A stretch of DNA of 64,000 nt from Bacillota bacterium (GTDB lineage Bacteria; Bacillota; Sulfobacillia; JACIYH01), in contig JBFLXJ010000024.1 in assembly GCA_040757085.1 (NCBI GenBank), positions 1 to 64,000 of the forward strand. Direction: 5' to 3'. This document shows positions 1-8,096 of this stretch, piece by piece; position 1 is the stretch's first letter; every line of letters starts with the position of its first letter. Position numbers and translations under genes: made by a program. Below the pieces are notes generated by a model that had not been told where the DNA came from, searched no databases, and saw only the letters and a list, made by a program, of their open reading frames with translations.

Positions 1-131
1 AAAGATCCTTTCTGGGAGACGGTGTATGCTGAGACATGATGATCCAGGGCCACAACCTCAGGAAGGGGACATTTCCTCAGTCCGGTTGAACGTTAATTGG
101 GGTGACATTTTCTCAGTCCGTTGACAGGACA
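1..131. mobile_element. Remnant end of an insertion sequence
   Basis: No gene is seen here. Two near-identical direct repeats, GACATTTCCTCAGTCCG at 68-84 and GACATTTTCTCAGTCCG at 104-120, lie 36 bases apart and are followed by TTGACA. Tandem copies of a GACATTTTCTCNGTCC-type sequence are typical of the multiple terminal repeats of IS21-like and related elements. The transposase, if any, would lie to the left of the window. This is an inference from the repeats alone; the exact element end cannot be fixed. Confidence 0.45.
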
Positions 132-236
132 CCCCCTCATCACCGAGCAGGGTTAGTGGGCTCCAGGTAGAATTCGCCTTTGTAAGCGCCGCCACCCTAT
201 ATGTGAGGGTGGAAACCCGGAATGGAAGGAAGTCTC

Positions 237-965
237 ATGACACCCAAGCCAGACGAGATGCCCGGACAAGCGAACGTTGCGGCCGAACAGCAAAACCGCA
301 CGACCGTCGAGGACAGGGTTTACGAGAGGATAAAGACTGCAATAGCCAAACGTTACATCGGACCCGGCCGGCAACTGGTCGAAGAAACGCTCGCAAAGCA
401 ACTGGGCGTCAGCCGAACACCGGTGCGAGCAGCGATAAGACGCCTGGTCTACGAGGGATTCGTAGAGGTCGTCCCCCATCGCGGGGCTTTCGTAATCAAA
501 CCCACCATAAAGGAAATCGATGATACCTTCGCCGTGAGAATCCAGCTCGAACGCTTGGCTGCACGCCTGGCCGCAGCCAACGCGACCCCGGCGGATATTG
601 ATTACCTGGAGCGACTCGTGAGGGAAGAAGCCAGTAGATTCGACCGCCGCAACGTGGATGCCTACTACCGCGTGAACGACGCCTTCCACCTCAAGATAGC
701 CGAAATGGGGAGCAACAAGACCCTGCACAGGTTCGTGGCAGACGTCCTGTCGAGGGTCAACATCTACCTTATCCTCTTCGACCCATTAGTGCACCTCGAG
801 TTCAACCCCTCCATCGAGGAACACCACTCGATCGTGGATAGGCTCCGGCATCACGATGCTGAGGGCGCAGAGCAGGCCATGTGCGCACACCTGGAAAGCA
901 CGCTGGCCGGCCTCGAGCTGGACAAGGTCCCCGAGCAATACCCTGATGACTATCTGGTCGTGTGA
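237..965 (+). CDS. GntR-family transcriptional regulator, FadR/FCD type
   Basis: A DNA-binding regulator of about 242 residues. The N-terminal winged helix-turn-helix runs from VEDRVYERIKTAI to GFVEVVPHRGAFV and includes the family signature LGVSRTPVRAAIRRL. The C-terminal all-helical FCD ligand-binding domain shows the spaced metal-type histidines (NDAFHLKIAEM and EEHHSIVDRL). I chose the ATG at 237 because AAGGAAG lies just upstream; an ATG 15 bases earlier has no such site. FCD regulators usually sense small carboxylic acids and control neighbouring catabolic genes. Here the nearest gene is convergent and the left side is cut by an IS end, so the target cannot be named. Confidence 0.9.
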   Translation: MTPKPDEMPGQANVAAEQQNRTTVEDRVYERIKTAIAKRYIGPGRQLVEETLAKQLGVSRTPVRAAIRRLVYEGFVEVVPHRGAFVIKPTIKEIDDTFAVRIQLERLAARLAAANATPADIDYLERLVREEASRFDRRNVDAYYRVNDAFHLKIAEMGSNKTLHRFVADVLSRVNIYLILFDPLVHLEFNPSIEEHHSIVDRLRHHDAEGAEQAMCAHLESTLAGLELDKVPEQYPDDYLVV

Positions 966-1055
966 CGCCACCAGCAGGCCCCTTACCCCCTCCCGGGCTA
1001 AGATGGCCAGGATTGGCCGCGCCAGGGCGCCGAGGCACGTGCCCTCCAGGCGAAC

Positions 1056-2894
1056 TCAACCCGGGAAACTCAGGCAGGAGAGGAAAAGGTCCTGGTAGCC
1101 AGGCAGCGTCAACAACTCCACATACCTCACCGACCTCGCCAGAGACGCCGCCTCCCGGCGCTTACCCTGCGAGACGAGGGCCAGGTAGGCCCCCATACCC
1201 GCTGCGTTGCCCGCCCGTACAAACCTCTCCGGAGGTAGCCGCGGGAACATACCCGTCGCCATGGCACTCTCGGGATCGATACCCGTCCCGAAGGCACCCG
1301 CCAGGTATACCACGCGTACTTCCTCCACCCCAGTACCCGTGGTGCGAAGGAGTCCTTCGATGCCCGAACGCACGGCCGCCTTGGCAAGTTGCAACTGCCG
1401 GATGTCCTGCTGCGTCAGGGCAATTCCACCGAGACGGAATTCCAACCCGCCGGGCCCTTCCACCACCCCCGGTTGACCGCGATTTAGCCTGCCGCTTTCG
1501 TCCATGATCCCTTTCTTCAACAGGACCGCCAGAACGTCTATCAGGCCAGCCCCGCAAAAACCCACCGGTTCTCCTCCACCGACCACGCTGAAGCGGACTT
1601 CCTCACCCTGCAGCCACACGCGGTCGATAGCCCCCGCCAGCGCGCGCATCCCCCGGGAAACGTGCCCGCCTTCGAAGGCCGGCCCCGACGCGCAGGAACA
1701 GCTCGTCACCACGCCATCCCGGGCAAGCGCGATCTCCGTGTTGGTGCCCACATCTATCGCGAGCGCCACACCCTGCTGTTCACGGAGCCCGGTGGAAAGC
1801 AGCACAGCCACGTGGTCGCCCCCCACATACCCCGCAACGCACGGCATGAGATACACGTACGCGCCGGGGGCCAGATACATCCCCAGGTCGCGGGCCTTGA
1901 CCTCCAGGGGGCCAGTCAGGGCGGGGACATACGGGGCGCGCGCCAACTGGGACACCCCCAGCCCCAGGAACAGATGATGCATGGCCGTGTTACCGCAAAC
2001 CACGGCCTCCTGGATCTCGGTGGCCTCCCGTCCCATTCGTCCGCAAAGCTCCCGGGCCAGGTCGTTCAGACCCTCGACGATCGCCTCCCTGATCCGCCGG
2101 TAGTTTTCGGGCGCGGCCGCCGCGTAGCCCAGGCGCGAAACCACGTCCTCACCGTACGCAATCTGCGGATTGAGGCGTGCGGCCGCGTGAAGGATTTCTC
2201 CTGTCCCCAGGTCCACCAAGTAGCCCGCCACCTTCGTCGTACCGAGGTCAACCGCCAGTCCGAGCAGGGGGGTGGGCTTGCGATGCAAGGCGACGATCTC
2301 GCCCCCCCGGACCACTGCCCAGCCCCGATACCCCCAGTCCGGCAACGCGTCCGCGAGTGACCGCAGGACGACCGTATCGCAGCGCACGTCCGGCGGCCAG
2401 GATTCCCCGGCGGTGGCACCACCCGCGAGTTCCCTGCAGCCGCCCATCTGGGACCCGACCGCGGCCGCTAGCCGGTCGGCTTCACCCTCCCTCTGTCCCA
2501 CCTGGGGCGGCGTCAACCGGAACTCCACCTGCCGTACCACCGGCTCCAGAGCCACCCGGTCGGCTCCTGCCCCGGCCACCTGCAGCCGATCCCCGCCGCA
2601 CAGCCGGTCGAGCTCTACGGTCACATCCCCGAGCACCCTCGCCCGGCAGGCGAGCCGGTAACCCAGGCCGCTCCTCCACCGGGCAAGGAGTTCAAGTTCG
2701 TCCTCGTCCGCTCCCGACACGCGCCCCGCACCGATCCTCACCCGGCACTGACCACACCGGCCCTGACCACCGCAACTGGGCCTGATGCCCCACCGCACCA
2801 CCTGGCCAGCGACGAGTTGTGCCGCCTCCAGGACAGTCGTACCCTCGCGCACTTCGACCCTGATCCCCGGCGGCTGAAACTCTACTACCGGCAT
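1056..2894 (-). CDS. RACo-like ASKHA ATPase (reductive activator of corrinoid proteins)
   Basis: About 612 residues. The N-terminus is a 2Fe-2S ferredoxin-like domain with the cysteine pattern SCGGQGRCGQC plus a later YRLACRA. After a linker, the C-terminal two thirds is an ASKHA (actin/Hsp70-like) ATP-binding domain of the DUF4445 family, with phosphate-binding motifs AVDLGTTKVAGYL and AIDVGTNTEIAL and a CSCASGPAFEGG segment. Family members use ATP to drive single-electron reduction of the Co(II) state of corrinoid methyl-transfer proteins. The ATG at 2894 follows GGAGAGGGTG. No methyltransferase or corrinoid protein gene is adjacent, so its partner is encoded elsewhere. It is not the 2-hydroxyacyl-CoA dehydratase activator, which is a smaller protein with a different iron-sulfur arrangement. 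Confidence 0.85.
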   Translation of the reverse strand: MPVVEFQPPGIRVEVREGTTVLEAAQLVAGQVVRWGIRPSCGGQGRCGQCRVRIGAGRVSGADEDELELLARWRSGLGYRLACRARVLGDVTVELDRLCGGDRLQVAGAGADRVALEPVVRQVEFRLTPPQVGQREGEADRLAAAVGSQMGGCRELAGGATAGESWPPDVRCDTVVLRSLADALPDWGYRGWAVVRGGEIVALHRKPTPLLGLAVDLGTTKVAGYLVDLGTGEILHAAARLNPQIAYGEDVVSRLGYAAAAPENYRRIREAIVEGLNDLARELCGRMGREATEIQEAVVCGNTAMHHLFLGLGVSQLARAPYVPALTGPLEVKARDLGMYLAPGAYVYLMPCVAGYVGGDHVAVLLSTGLREQQGVALAIDVGTNTEIALARDGVVTSCSCASGPAFEGGHVSRGMRALAGAIDRVWLQGEEVRFSVVGGGEPVGFCGAGLIDVLAVLLKKGIMDESGRLNRGQPGVVEGPGGLEFRLGGIALTQQDIRQLQLAKAAVRSGIEGLLRTTGTGVEEVRVVYLAGAFGTGIDPESAMATGMFPRLPPERFVRAGNAAGMGAYLALVSQGKRREAASLARSVRYVELLTLPGYQDLFLSCLSFPG

Positions 2895-3063
2895 CCCGAC
2901 ACCCTCTCCACCAGGACGTCCCACAACGCGCCGCTGAGGTACCTGCCCAGCGTCACCACCGGGACCACGAACCCTTCCCGCCAGAGACTGGTCACGAAGT
3001 CCAGGTGGTGCCTGCCCCGCCGGGAATCCGGCTCGCGGGGCGGGTGCCTCAGGGAGCGGTCAA

Positions 3064-3336
3064 TTAGGGAGAGGTCAGGGTTCCCCTCCTGCGGAAATCC
3101 GGACTCAACCCCTTTGCAAAACTCACTTTCGGGATGTTCCCCGCCCGGTCCTGCCACTCCACCACCGCTGTGGCCACCATGGTGTTGGTGAGGCTGGGGC
3201 CCAGAACAGGGGCAATAGTCATGGCGAGGATGAGGGAGGGAAAGACCAGGAATATGTCGGCGACGCGCATGAGGGCCTCGTCCACCCACCCGCAGGCGTA
3301 ACCGGAAACGAGCCCGATGACCGCAGGGAGCGGCAC
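3064..3336 (-). pseudogene. Fragment of a DppC/OppC-type peptide ABC transporter permease
   Basis: About 60 residues match the middle of a dipeptide/oligopeptide permease: GLVSGYACGWVDEALMRVAD, FLVFPSLILAMTIA and LGPSLTNTMVATAVVEW. Normal DppC proteins are about 280-300 residues, have an N-terminal transmembrane helix before this part, and continue into the EAA loop after it. Both are missing, and after VVEW the reading becomes unrelated sequence. It lies just downstream of the D-aminoacylase gene on the same strand, where such transporters are often encoded, so a degraded peptide-uptake operon is likely. Confidence 0.7.
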
Positions 3337-3484
3337 TGTGGGTCGGCGTAGAGATGGCGCGCGGGCTCGTGCGGGTCATAGGGACACGGGGATTCGCCGC
3401 CTGCGCTCTACGGGCAACGCCCCACCCGGCCTTTCCAGCCATGCCGCCAGCCTGGCGCCACTCCGGTTTCCGCTGTCCCCTTAC

Positions 3485-5191
3485 CTATCCCTTGTGCCTG
3501 AGAACCTGTCCGGCCAGGGCTCCCGCCTCCTCACCGTTATCCACTGCCACCACACCGTTGACCAGCACGTACTTGATACCCACCGGGTAAGCACAGGGGC
3601 CGGAATGTGTGGCCGTGTTCGCAATGTTTGCGGGGTCGAAGAGGCATAAGTCCGCCCAGAACCCCTCGGCGAGTAAGCCGCGATCGCGAAGCCCCAGCAA
3701 CCCTGCCGGCAAAGACGTCATTTTGCGAACGGCTTCCTCGAGCGGGACGTACCGCTCCTCGCGCACGAACTCTCCCAAGACTCTGGCGTACGTGCCGTAG
3801 TTTCGCGGGTGCGGGGATATCCCCGGCCGCCGCAAATCCGGAATCCTCGCCAGCGTCCAGCCATCTGTCGAAACAGCAGCGAGAGGATGCCGCACGAGGG
3901 CTCGGATGTCCTCAACCCACATCCTGCCGCCCGCGACCTGACAGTATCCCTCATCATCGAGATAAAGGCGGCGCAGCCCTTCCCACGCGTCCTCGGGGTC
4001 GCCCAGCACCCGGCAGGCCTCACGCAGGTTCGCCCCCACCAATTCCGGGTGGCTTGGTGAGTGCACCACGTAACAAGAAGCCAGGGGGTCTTCCGGACCG
4101 GAAACCTTCACCCCGTGCTCGGCCAGCACACGGGCTCTTCCCTCGGCGGCGCGCCGCTCCTTCTCCTCCTGCTCCCGTAGCCGGCTCTTCAGGGCAGCCC
4201 ATTCCCCGGCATTGGTGAGCCTGGCTCGCAGGCTGTCCGCGTCTCGGGGCGATATCTCGAAGTCGGTATAGAAGAAGCTGCCAAGGTTCGACTGTGCAGC
4301 GTACTCCCACGGGTAGAAGTCGCAGATCACGTCGACTCCCTGCGACCTCGCTTCCTCCATGAGGGCGAGCGTCGCGCGAACCTTGCCCCAGTTCTCCTCA
4401 CCAATGGCCTTGTGGTGACTTATGCTACCCGGGATCCCGGCGTCGCGGCATATCGAAATGAACTCCTTCGTCGCGGAAATGAGCAGGTCCGCTTCGCTAC
4501 GCATGTGCGAAACATATGCTCCTCCATAGAGAGCAACCACCCTGCAGAGTTCCACCAGCTCTCCGGTCGTGGCGTTACGGCCAGGAGCATACTCAAGACC
4601 GCTGGAAAGCCCGAACGCCCCCTGCTCCATGCACGCTCGCAGTTCATCTTTCATGGCCTGTAATTGCTCGGGCGACGGTACCGTGGCTTCCCCGCCCGCT
4701 CCCTCCTGGCCCATCACTGCTATCCGCAGAGCACCGTGGCCCACGAAGTGGGCAACATTGATGCCAATGCCACGGCGCTCCAGCTTCTGCATCCAGTCGT
4801 CCAGGGTTTCCCAGTCCCTTTCGCCCAACTCACCAACCGGGACCTGGCTCATCCCGGCCATGCGCTTGGGTGCCTCGTCGGCCAACTGCCCGCGAGCCGG
4901 AAACACACCGTAGCCGCACATCCCCACCGCCTCGGTGGTCACGCCAGCACGGAGGCTGGAAACCGCGTGATTGTGTATGAAAATCGAGTAGTCACTGTGG
5001 CTGTGGAGATCTATGAATCCTGGAGAGCACACGAGGCCATCCGCGTCGATAACCCGCCGAGCTTCGCCTTCATCTACCCCGCCCCTGCGTATCAGCACGA
5101 TTCGCCCGTCCTTGACCCCAATGGCCCCACGGTAAGCACGACTTCCGGTCCCGTCCACCACCCAGGCCCCTTTGATCAAGATGTCGAGCAT
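3485..5191 (-). CDS. N-acyl-D-amino-acid deacylase (D-aminoacylase)
   Basis: A 568-residue amidohydrolase-superfamily enzyme that hydrolyses N-acyl-D-amino acids to D-amino acid and carboxylate. The N-terminal strand-rich domain is MLDILIKGAWVVDGTGSRAY. It is followed by the metal-binding motif GFIDLHSHSDY, the conserved GVTTEAVGMCGYGVFP with the cysteine typical of this subgroup, VGHGALR, HMRSEAD, SISHHKAIG and AVSTDGW. The C-terminal small domain ends with ANTATHSGPCAYPVGIKYVLVNG. The start ATG follows GGGAGG. Length and motifs are intact. Three bases upstream is the stop of a frameshifted relic ORF, and downstream is a permease fragment, so this gene appears to be the survivor of a decayed operon for D-amino acid or peptide use. 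Confidence 0.93.
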   Translation of the reverse strand: MLDILIKGAWVVDGTGSRAYRGAIGVKDGRIVLIRRGGVDEGEARRVIDADGLVCSPGFIDLHSHSDYSIFIHNHAVSSLRAGVTTEAVGMCGYGVFPARGQLADEAPKRMAGMSQVPVGELGERDWETLDDWMQKLERRGIGINVAHFVGHGALRIAVMGQEGAGGEATVPSPEQLQAMKDELRACMEQGAFGLSSGLEYAPGRNATTGELVELCRVVALYGGAYVSHMRSEADLLISATKEFISICRDAGIPGSISHHKAIGEENWGKVRATLALMEEARSQGVDVICDFYPWEYAAQSNLGSFFYTDFEISPRDADSLRARLTNAGEWAALKSRLREQEEKERRAAEGRARVLAEHGVKVSGPEDPLASCYVVHSPSHPELVGANLREACRVLGDPEDAWEGLRRLYLDDEGYCQVAGGRMWVEDIRALVRHPLAAVSTDGWTLARIPDLRRPGISPHPRNYGTYARVLGEFVREERYVPLEEAVRKMTSLPAGLLGLRDRGLLAEGFWADLCLFDPANIANTATHSGPCAYPVGIKYVLVNGVVAVDNGEEAGALAGQVLRHKG

Positions 5192-5196
5192 TGTCT

Positions 5197-5450
5197 AACG
5201 CCTCCCTGACTTGACTTTGACGAACTGGTATTCCACGCGAAAAACTTTTTCCCCTTCGGGATTGCAGCCACGGCCAACACCCGCCCGATCAGGCTGACAA
5301 AGCCCCGCCTGGCGCACCTGGCCGGACGGCTATCCAACTCAAGCAGAACCTGCGCCCCGCCGTACAACATGCGTGTGCCGAAAAGCAGGTTGTCTGCCGA
5401 GATGCGCTCGTTGTGCAGTGTGCCAGCACCCCCTCCGGCGGCATAGGCAT
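5197..5450 (-). pseudogene. Frameshifted relic of an ORF formerly coupled to the D-aminoacylase gene
   Basis: Two minus-strand frames read like parts of one protein: LHNERISADNLLFGTRMLYG through LIGRVLAVA in one frame, then NPEGEKVFRVEYQFVKVKSG ending at a TAG (5199-5197) in another. The junction near 5255 looks like a one-base indel. The stop lies three bases before the D-aminoacylase ATG, as expected for translational coupling. The pattern loosely resembles small hot-dog-fold proteins, but I cannot assign a family. No start codon with a ribosome-binding site is evident. Confidence 0.3.
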
Positions 5451-5645
5451 CCGGCCGCAGCGGCTGAAGCCCGGGCCCGGCTTCTCTGGCACAAGCGCTC
5501 CTGATCGTACGACCAGTGGGAAGGGGGGGATCGTGCTGCCCCCTGGCAGCAAATGCAGCCGCGTCAGGACCAGGCACTGCTTCGGCCGTATCGGTCGCCA
5601 ACCACAAGTACTCGGGATCGGCAGGCCATCCACCGTCGTCTATTG

Positions 5646-5674
5646 TTGACCTACCAGATTATCTGGCTTAGGAT
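5646..5674 (+). promoter_or_regulatory. cysK promoter with an internal operator palindrome
   Basis: TTGACC (5646-5651) and TAGGAT (5669-5674) are separated by 17 bases and fit a sigma-A type promoter. The spacer contains a perfect 13-base palindrome, CCAGATTATCTGG (5654-5666). A dyad between -35 and -10 is a classic repressor site. The convergent Rrf2-family gene beyond cysK is the obvious candidate regulator, but this is an inference. Confidence 0.6.
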
Positions 5675-5737
5675 GAAGACAATAATCCACTCATCTGGGG
5701 TCGCAGGGTGTCCGGAGGTGGAAAGAGGTGGAGGCAG

Positions 5738-5780
5738 GAGGGGTCGAACCCTCAAGGTGAGAATGTGGTCCCGCCACGTT
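5738..5780 (+). other. Two hairpins in the cysK leader; first overlaps a tRNA T-arm-like sequence
   Basis: The roughly 130-base leader can form GAGGG/CCCTC with a 6-base loop (5738-5753) and AATGTGG/CCACGTT with a 5-base loop (5762-5780). Read on the minus strand, the first includes GAGGGTTCGACCCCTCCTGCC, which resembles the T-arm and acceptor 3' strand of a tRNA. No matching tRNA 5' half is present. The T-box core sequence is not convincingly present. Confidence 0.35.
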
Positions 5781-5810
5781 GCGAAACAGAAAGACAGGAG
5801 GCTGACACAA

Positions 5811-6746
5811 GTGCCGGAAACCAAGATTTACGAAGATGTCACCAAGCTCATCGGGCGCACCCCGCTGGTGCGCCTGAACCGGGTCACTTGCGGGTGCGTA
5901 GCCACAGTAGTGGGAAAACTCGAATTCTATAACCCCTGCGGCAGCGTCAAGGATCGCATCGGAGTGAGCATGATCGAAGCGGCGGAGCGGGCCGGCCTGA
6001 TCAGGGAAGACACCGTCATCGTAGAACCCACCAGCGGCAACACCGGCATCGCCCTGGCCTTCGTGTGCGCCGCCAAGGGTTACCGCCTCATCCTGACCAT
6101 GCCTGAGACCATGAGCCTGGAACGGCGGGCACTCCTCAGGGCTCTGGGGGCCGAACTGGTGCTCACCCCGGGGGAGGAAGGTATGAGGGGGGCAGTGCGC
6201 AAGGCCGAGGAGCTGGTCCGCAGCAACCCCCGGTACTTCATGCCGAATCAGTTCGCCAACCCGGCCAACCCGGAAATCCACCGCCGCACTACGGCAGAAG
6301 AGATATGGCAGGACACTGCCGGTCGGGTGGACATCCTGGTGTCGGGGGTAGGCACCGGAGGCACCATCACGGGCGTGGCGGAGGTACTGAAATCCCGCAA
6401 ACCCTCCTTCAAGGCAATCGCGGTGGAACCGGCCAGCTCTCCGGTGCTTTCCGGCGGCCCTCCCGGCCCCCACAAGATCCAGGGAATAGGGGCGGGCTTT
6501 GTCCCCCAGGTACTCAACGTGGAGATCATCGACGAGATCGTGCAGGTGACAAACGAGCAGGCCTTCCAGATGGCACGCCGGCTGGCCCGGGAGGAGGGGC
6601 TGCTTGTCGGCATCTCCTCTGGCGCCGCCGTCCACGCCGCTGTCGAGGTGGCCAGGCGCAGGGAAAATGAGGGCAAGCTGATCGTGGCGATCCTGCCCGA
6701 CACGGGAGAGCGCTACCTCTCCACCGCCCTGTTCCAGGAATCCTAG
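5811..6746 (+). CDS. cysK: Cysteine synthase (O-acetylserine sulfhydrylase)
   Basis: A PLP-dependent enzyme that makes L-cysteine from O-acetylserine and sulfide; 311 residues, the normal family length. The PLP lysine is in [11 protein letters not shown], followed by the substrate loop [11 protein letters not shown], the glycine-rich phosphate-binding loop [28 protein letters not shown] and the C-terminal [11 protein letters not shown] and [11 protein letters not shown]. The reading frame stays open far upstream, but the GTG at 5811 has AGGAGG nine bases before it and starts at the expected position ([21 protein letters not shown]). The cysK stop overlaps the stop of the convergent Rrf2 gene. 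Confidence 0.95.
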   Translation: MPETKIYEDVTKLIGRTPLVRLNRVTCGCVATVVGKLEFYNPCGSVKDRIGVSMIEAAERAGLIREDTVIVEPTSGNTGIALAFVCAAKGYRLILTMPETMSLERRALLRALGAELVLTPGEEGMRGAVRKAEELVRSNPRYFMPNQFANPANPEIHRRTTAEEIWQDTAGRVDILVSGVGTGGTITGVAEVLKSRKPSFKAIAVEPASSPVLSGGPPGPHKIQGIGAGFVPQVLNVEIIDEIVQVTNEQAFQMARRLAREEGLLVGISSGAAVHAAVEVARRRENEGKLIVAILPDTGERYLSTALFQES

Positions 6747-7186
6747 ATGTAGTACATCAGGGCGCCACTGGAAAGCTCCTCTTCCCGGCGGGCCAGATCG
6801 GCGAGGGTATAGCGCCGCAGAGTGTTCTCGAGCGCTTTGGTGAGCTGGATCCACACCTCCCGCATGGCGCAACGGGACGCCCGCGGGCAGCCTTCGGGCC
6901 GATCCACGCACTCCACTGGGGCCAGGGATCCCTCCGTTATCCGCACCACATCGGCCACCGTAACCTCCGAGGGGCAACGGGACATCTGGATACCTCCGCC
7001 GGTCCCGCGGTGCGTGGCCACAAGGCCAGCCGACTTCAACACGCCAACAAGTTGGGCCAGGTAGTCGGGGGAGATGTCCTGCTGGGTGGCCACCTCCTTG
7101 AGTTGAACCTGGCGACCGGACAGGTGAGCACGGGATATGCTGACCAGAGCCCGACAGGCATAGCGGCTACGTGTGGACAGCTTCAA
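6743..7186 (-). CDS. Rrf2-family transcriptional regulator
   Basis: A 147-residue winged-helix regulator, with the N-terminal HTH reading [17 protein letters not shown]. The recognition region is [19 protein letters not shown], then the wing [20 protein letters not shown]. Three cysteines in [22 protein letters not shown] match the Fe-S cysteine pattern of IscR/NsrR-like members, so redox or cluster sensing is possible; CymR-type members lack them. The TTG at 7186 is chosen because GAGGAGGTGA precedes it and the protein then begins at the family N-terminus. It is convergent with cysK and overlaps it by four bases, suggesting control of cysteine or sulfur metabolism. Confidence 0.9.
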   Translation of the reverse strand: MKLSTRSRYACRALVSISRAHLSGRQVQLKEVATQQDISPDYLAQLVGVLKSAGLVATHRGTGGGIQMSRCPSEVTVADVVRITEGSLAPVECVDRPEGCPRASRCAMREVWIQLTKALENTLRRYTLADLARREEELSSGALMYYI

Positions 7187-7240
7187 AAGTTCACCTCCTC
7201 CCCCCGCCCGGAAAGCGCACAGGCGCACGCCATCAACCCA

Positions 7241-7269
7241 ATGGTAGGCCAACTGATCGATTAAGTCAA
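7241..7269 (-). promoter_or_regulatory. Promoter of the Rrf2-family gene
   Basis: On the minus strand, TTGACT (7269-7264) and TACCAT (7246-7241) are 17 bases apart. The -10 lies about 55 bases upstream of the chosen TTG start. The palindrome of the cysK promoter is not repeated here. Confidence 0.5.
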
Positions 7270-7369
7270 AACGCCCACAGGGATCATGGGAGCGGGGATA
7301 GAATGGCGGCAAGCGGGCCAGCATTCTCAGGGGGAAACAGTCTATGCTGGACGGAGTTCTGGTCGGCGG

Positions 7370-7990
7370 AGTATATTCCTCTCACCGGCATACCGCCAGC
7401 TGCGGGCAGACCTGGAACAGCACGGGCTGACCCACATACGTGCCGAGATTCCCTCGGCCAGCCTCTTCCCCGACGGCGAAACCGCTTGCCTGTATGGCGA
7501 CCTGGAACGCACCCAGGCCAGCGTAGGACGCCACTCTGCAGCAGACGCTTTCACCCCCGCCCTTTCGCCGCGCGATCTGGCAGCGTACTGGTTCGAAAAC
7601 CCCTGAGTGCGCGCCTGGTTTGTCCCCAAGGCTAGACACACGGCCGCCGGCCCGGAAACTGCCGGCGGAGGAGTGGCCGCGTGGCTTTACATGTGCCTGG
7701 GCATGGATCCCCAGGCCGGCATAGCCACCCCCGCCGGAGGCGCCAACCGGCTGCCTCAAGCCCTGGCCGGGCTCTTCCGATCCCTGGGTGCATACGAAGT
7801 GAAGGGCGACGCTGCCGGGCAGATTGCCGGGCAAGCCTGGGATCGCATCAAGGAAGCGTACGCTGACCGGGTGATCGAGATCCTGAGCCGGTATTGCCCC
7901 AACCTGAAGCAAGATATGCTGGGGCGGGTCTCGCTATCGCACCCTTATCCGCCGACTGTACCTCACGGGAGCCGCCACCCATCCCCAGTT
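7370..7990 (+). pseudogene. Relic of a phytoene desaturase-like FAD amine oxidase
   Basis: Pieces of an NAD(P)/FAD-dependent oxidoreductase of the phytoene desaturase type are strung together in one frame: LFPDGETACLYGDLERTQAS and RHSAADAFTP, then a TGA at 7604-7606, then KARHTAAGPETAGGGVAAW, YMCLGMDPQAGIATPAGGAN, RLPQALAGLFRSLGA and finally ADRVIEILSRYCPNLKQDML. Intact members are about 500 residues with an N-terminal GxGxxG dinucleotide fold. Here that fold is absent, large internal stretches are missing and there is an in-frame stop. The 250 bases before it hold only the Rrf2 promoter. Confidence 0.7.
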
Positions 7991-8096
7991 ACGCCTCGGG
8001 GTACGGCGACGTTAGGCTCCCGGTCAAGGGAAGGAAAGAGGCGGGCTGCCCGACGCGGCTATGCAAATGTGGATTCGGGCCAAAGCCGCAGAGGGT

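Noticed and set aside
1056-2894. Activator of the 2-hydroxyacyl-CoA dehydratase pair
   Set aside because: The protein has an N-terminal 2Fe-2S ferredoxin domain and a DUF4445 ASKHA domain, the RACo layout, not the small HgdC-type activator.
5680-5810. T-box riboswitch in the cysK leader
   Set aside because: GTGGTCCCGCC only loosely matches the conserved T-box sequence, and there is no specifier stem or terminator/antiterminator pair.
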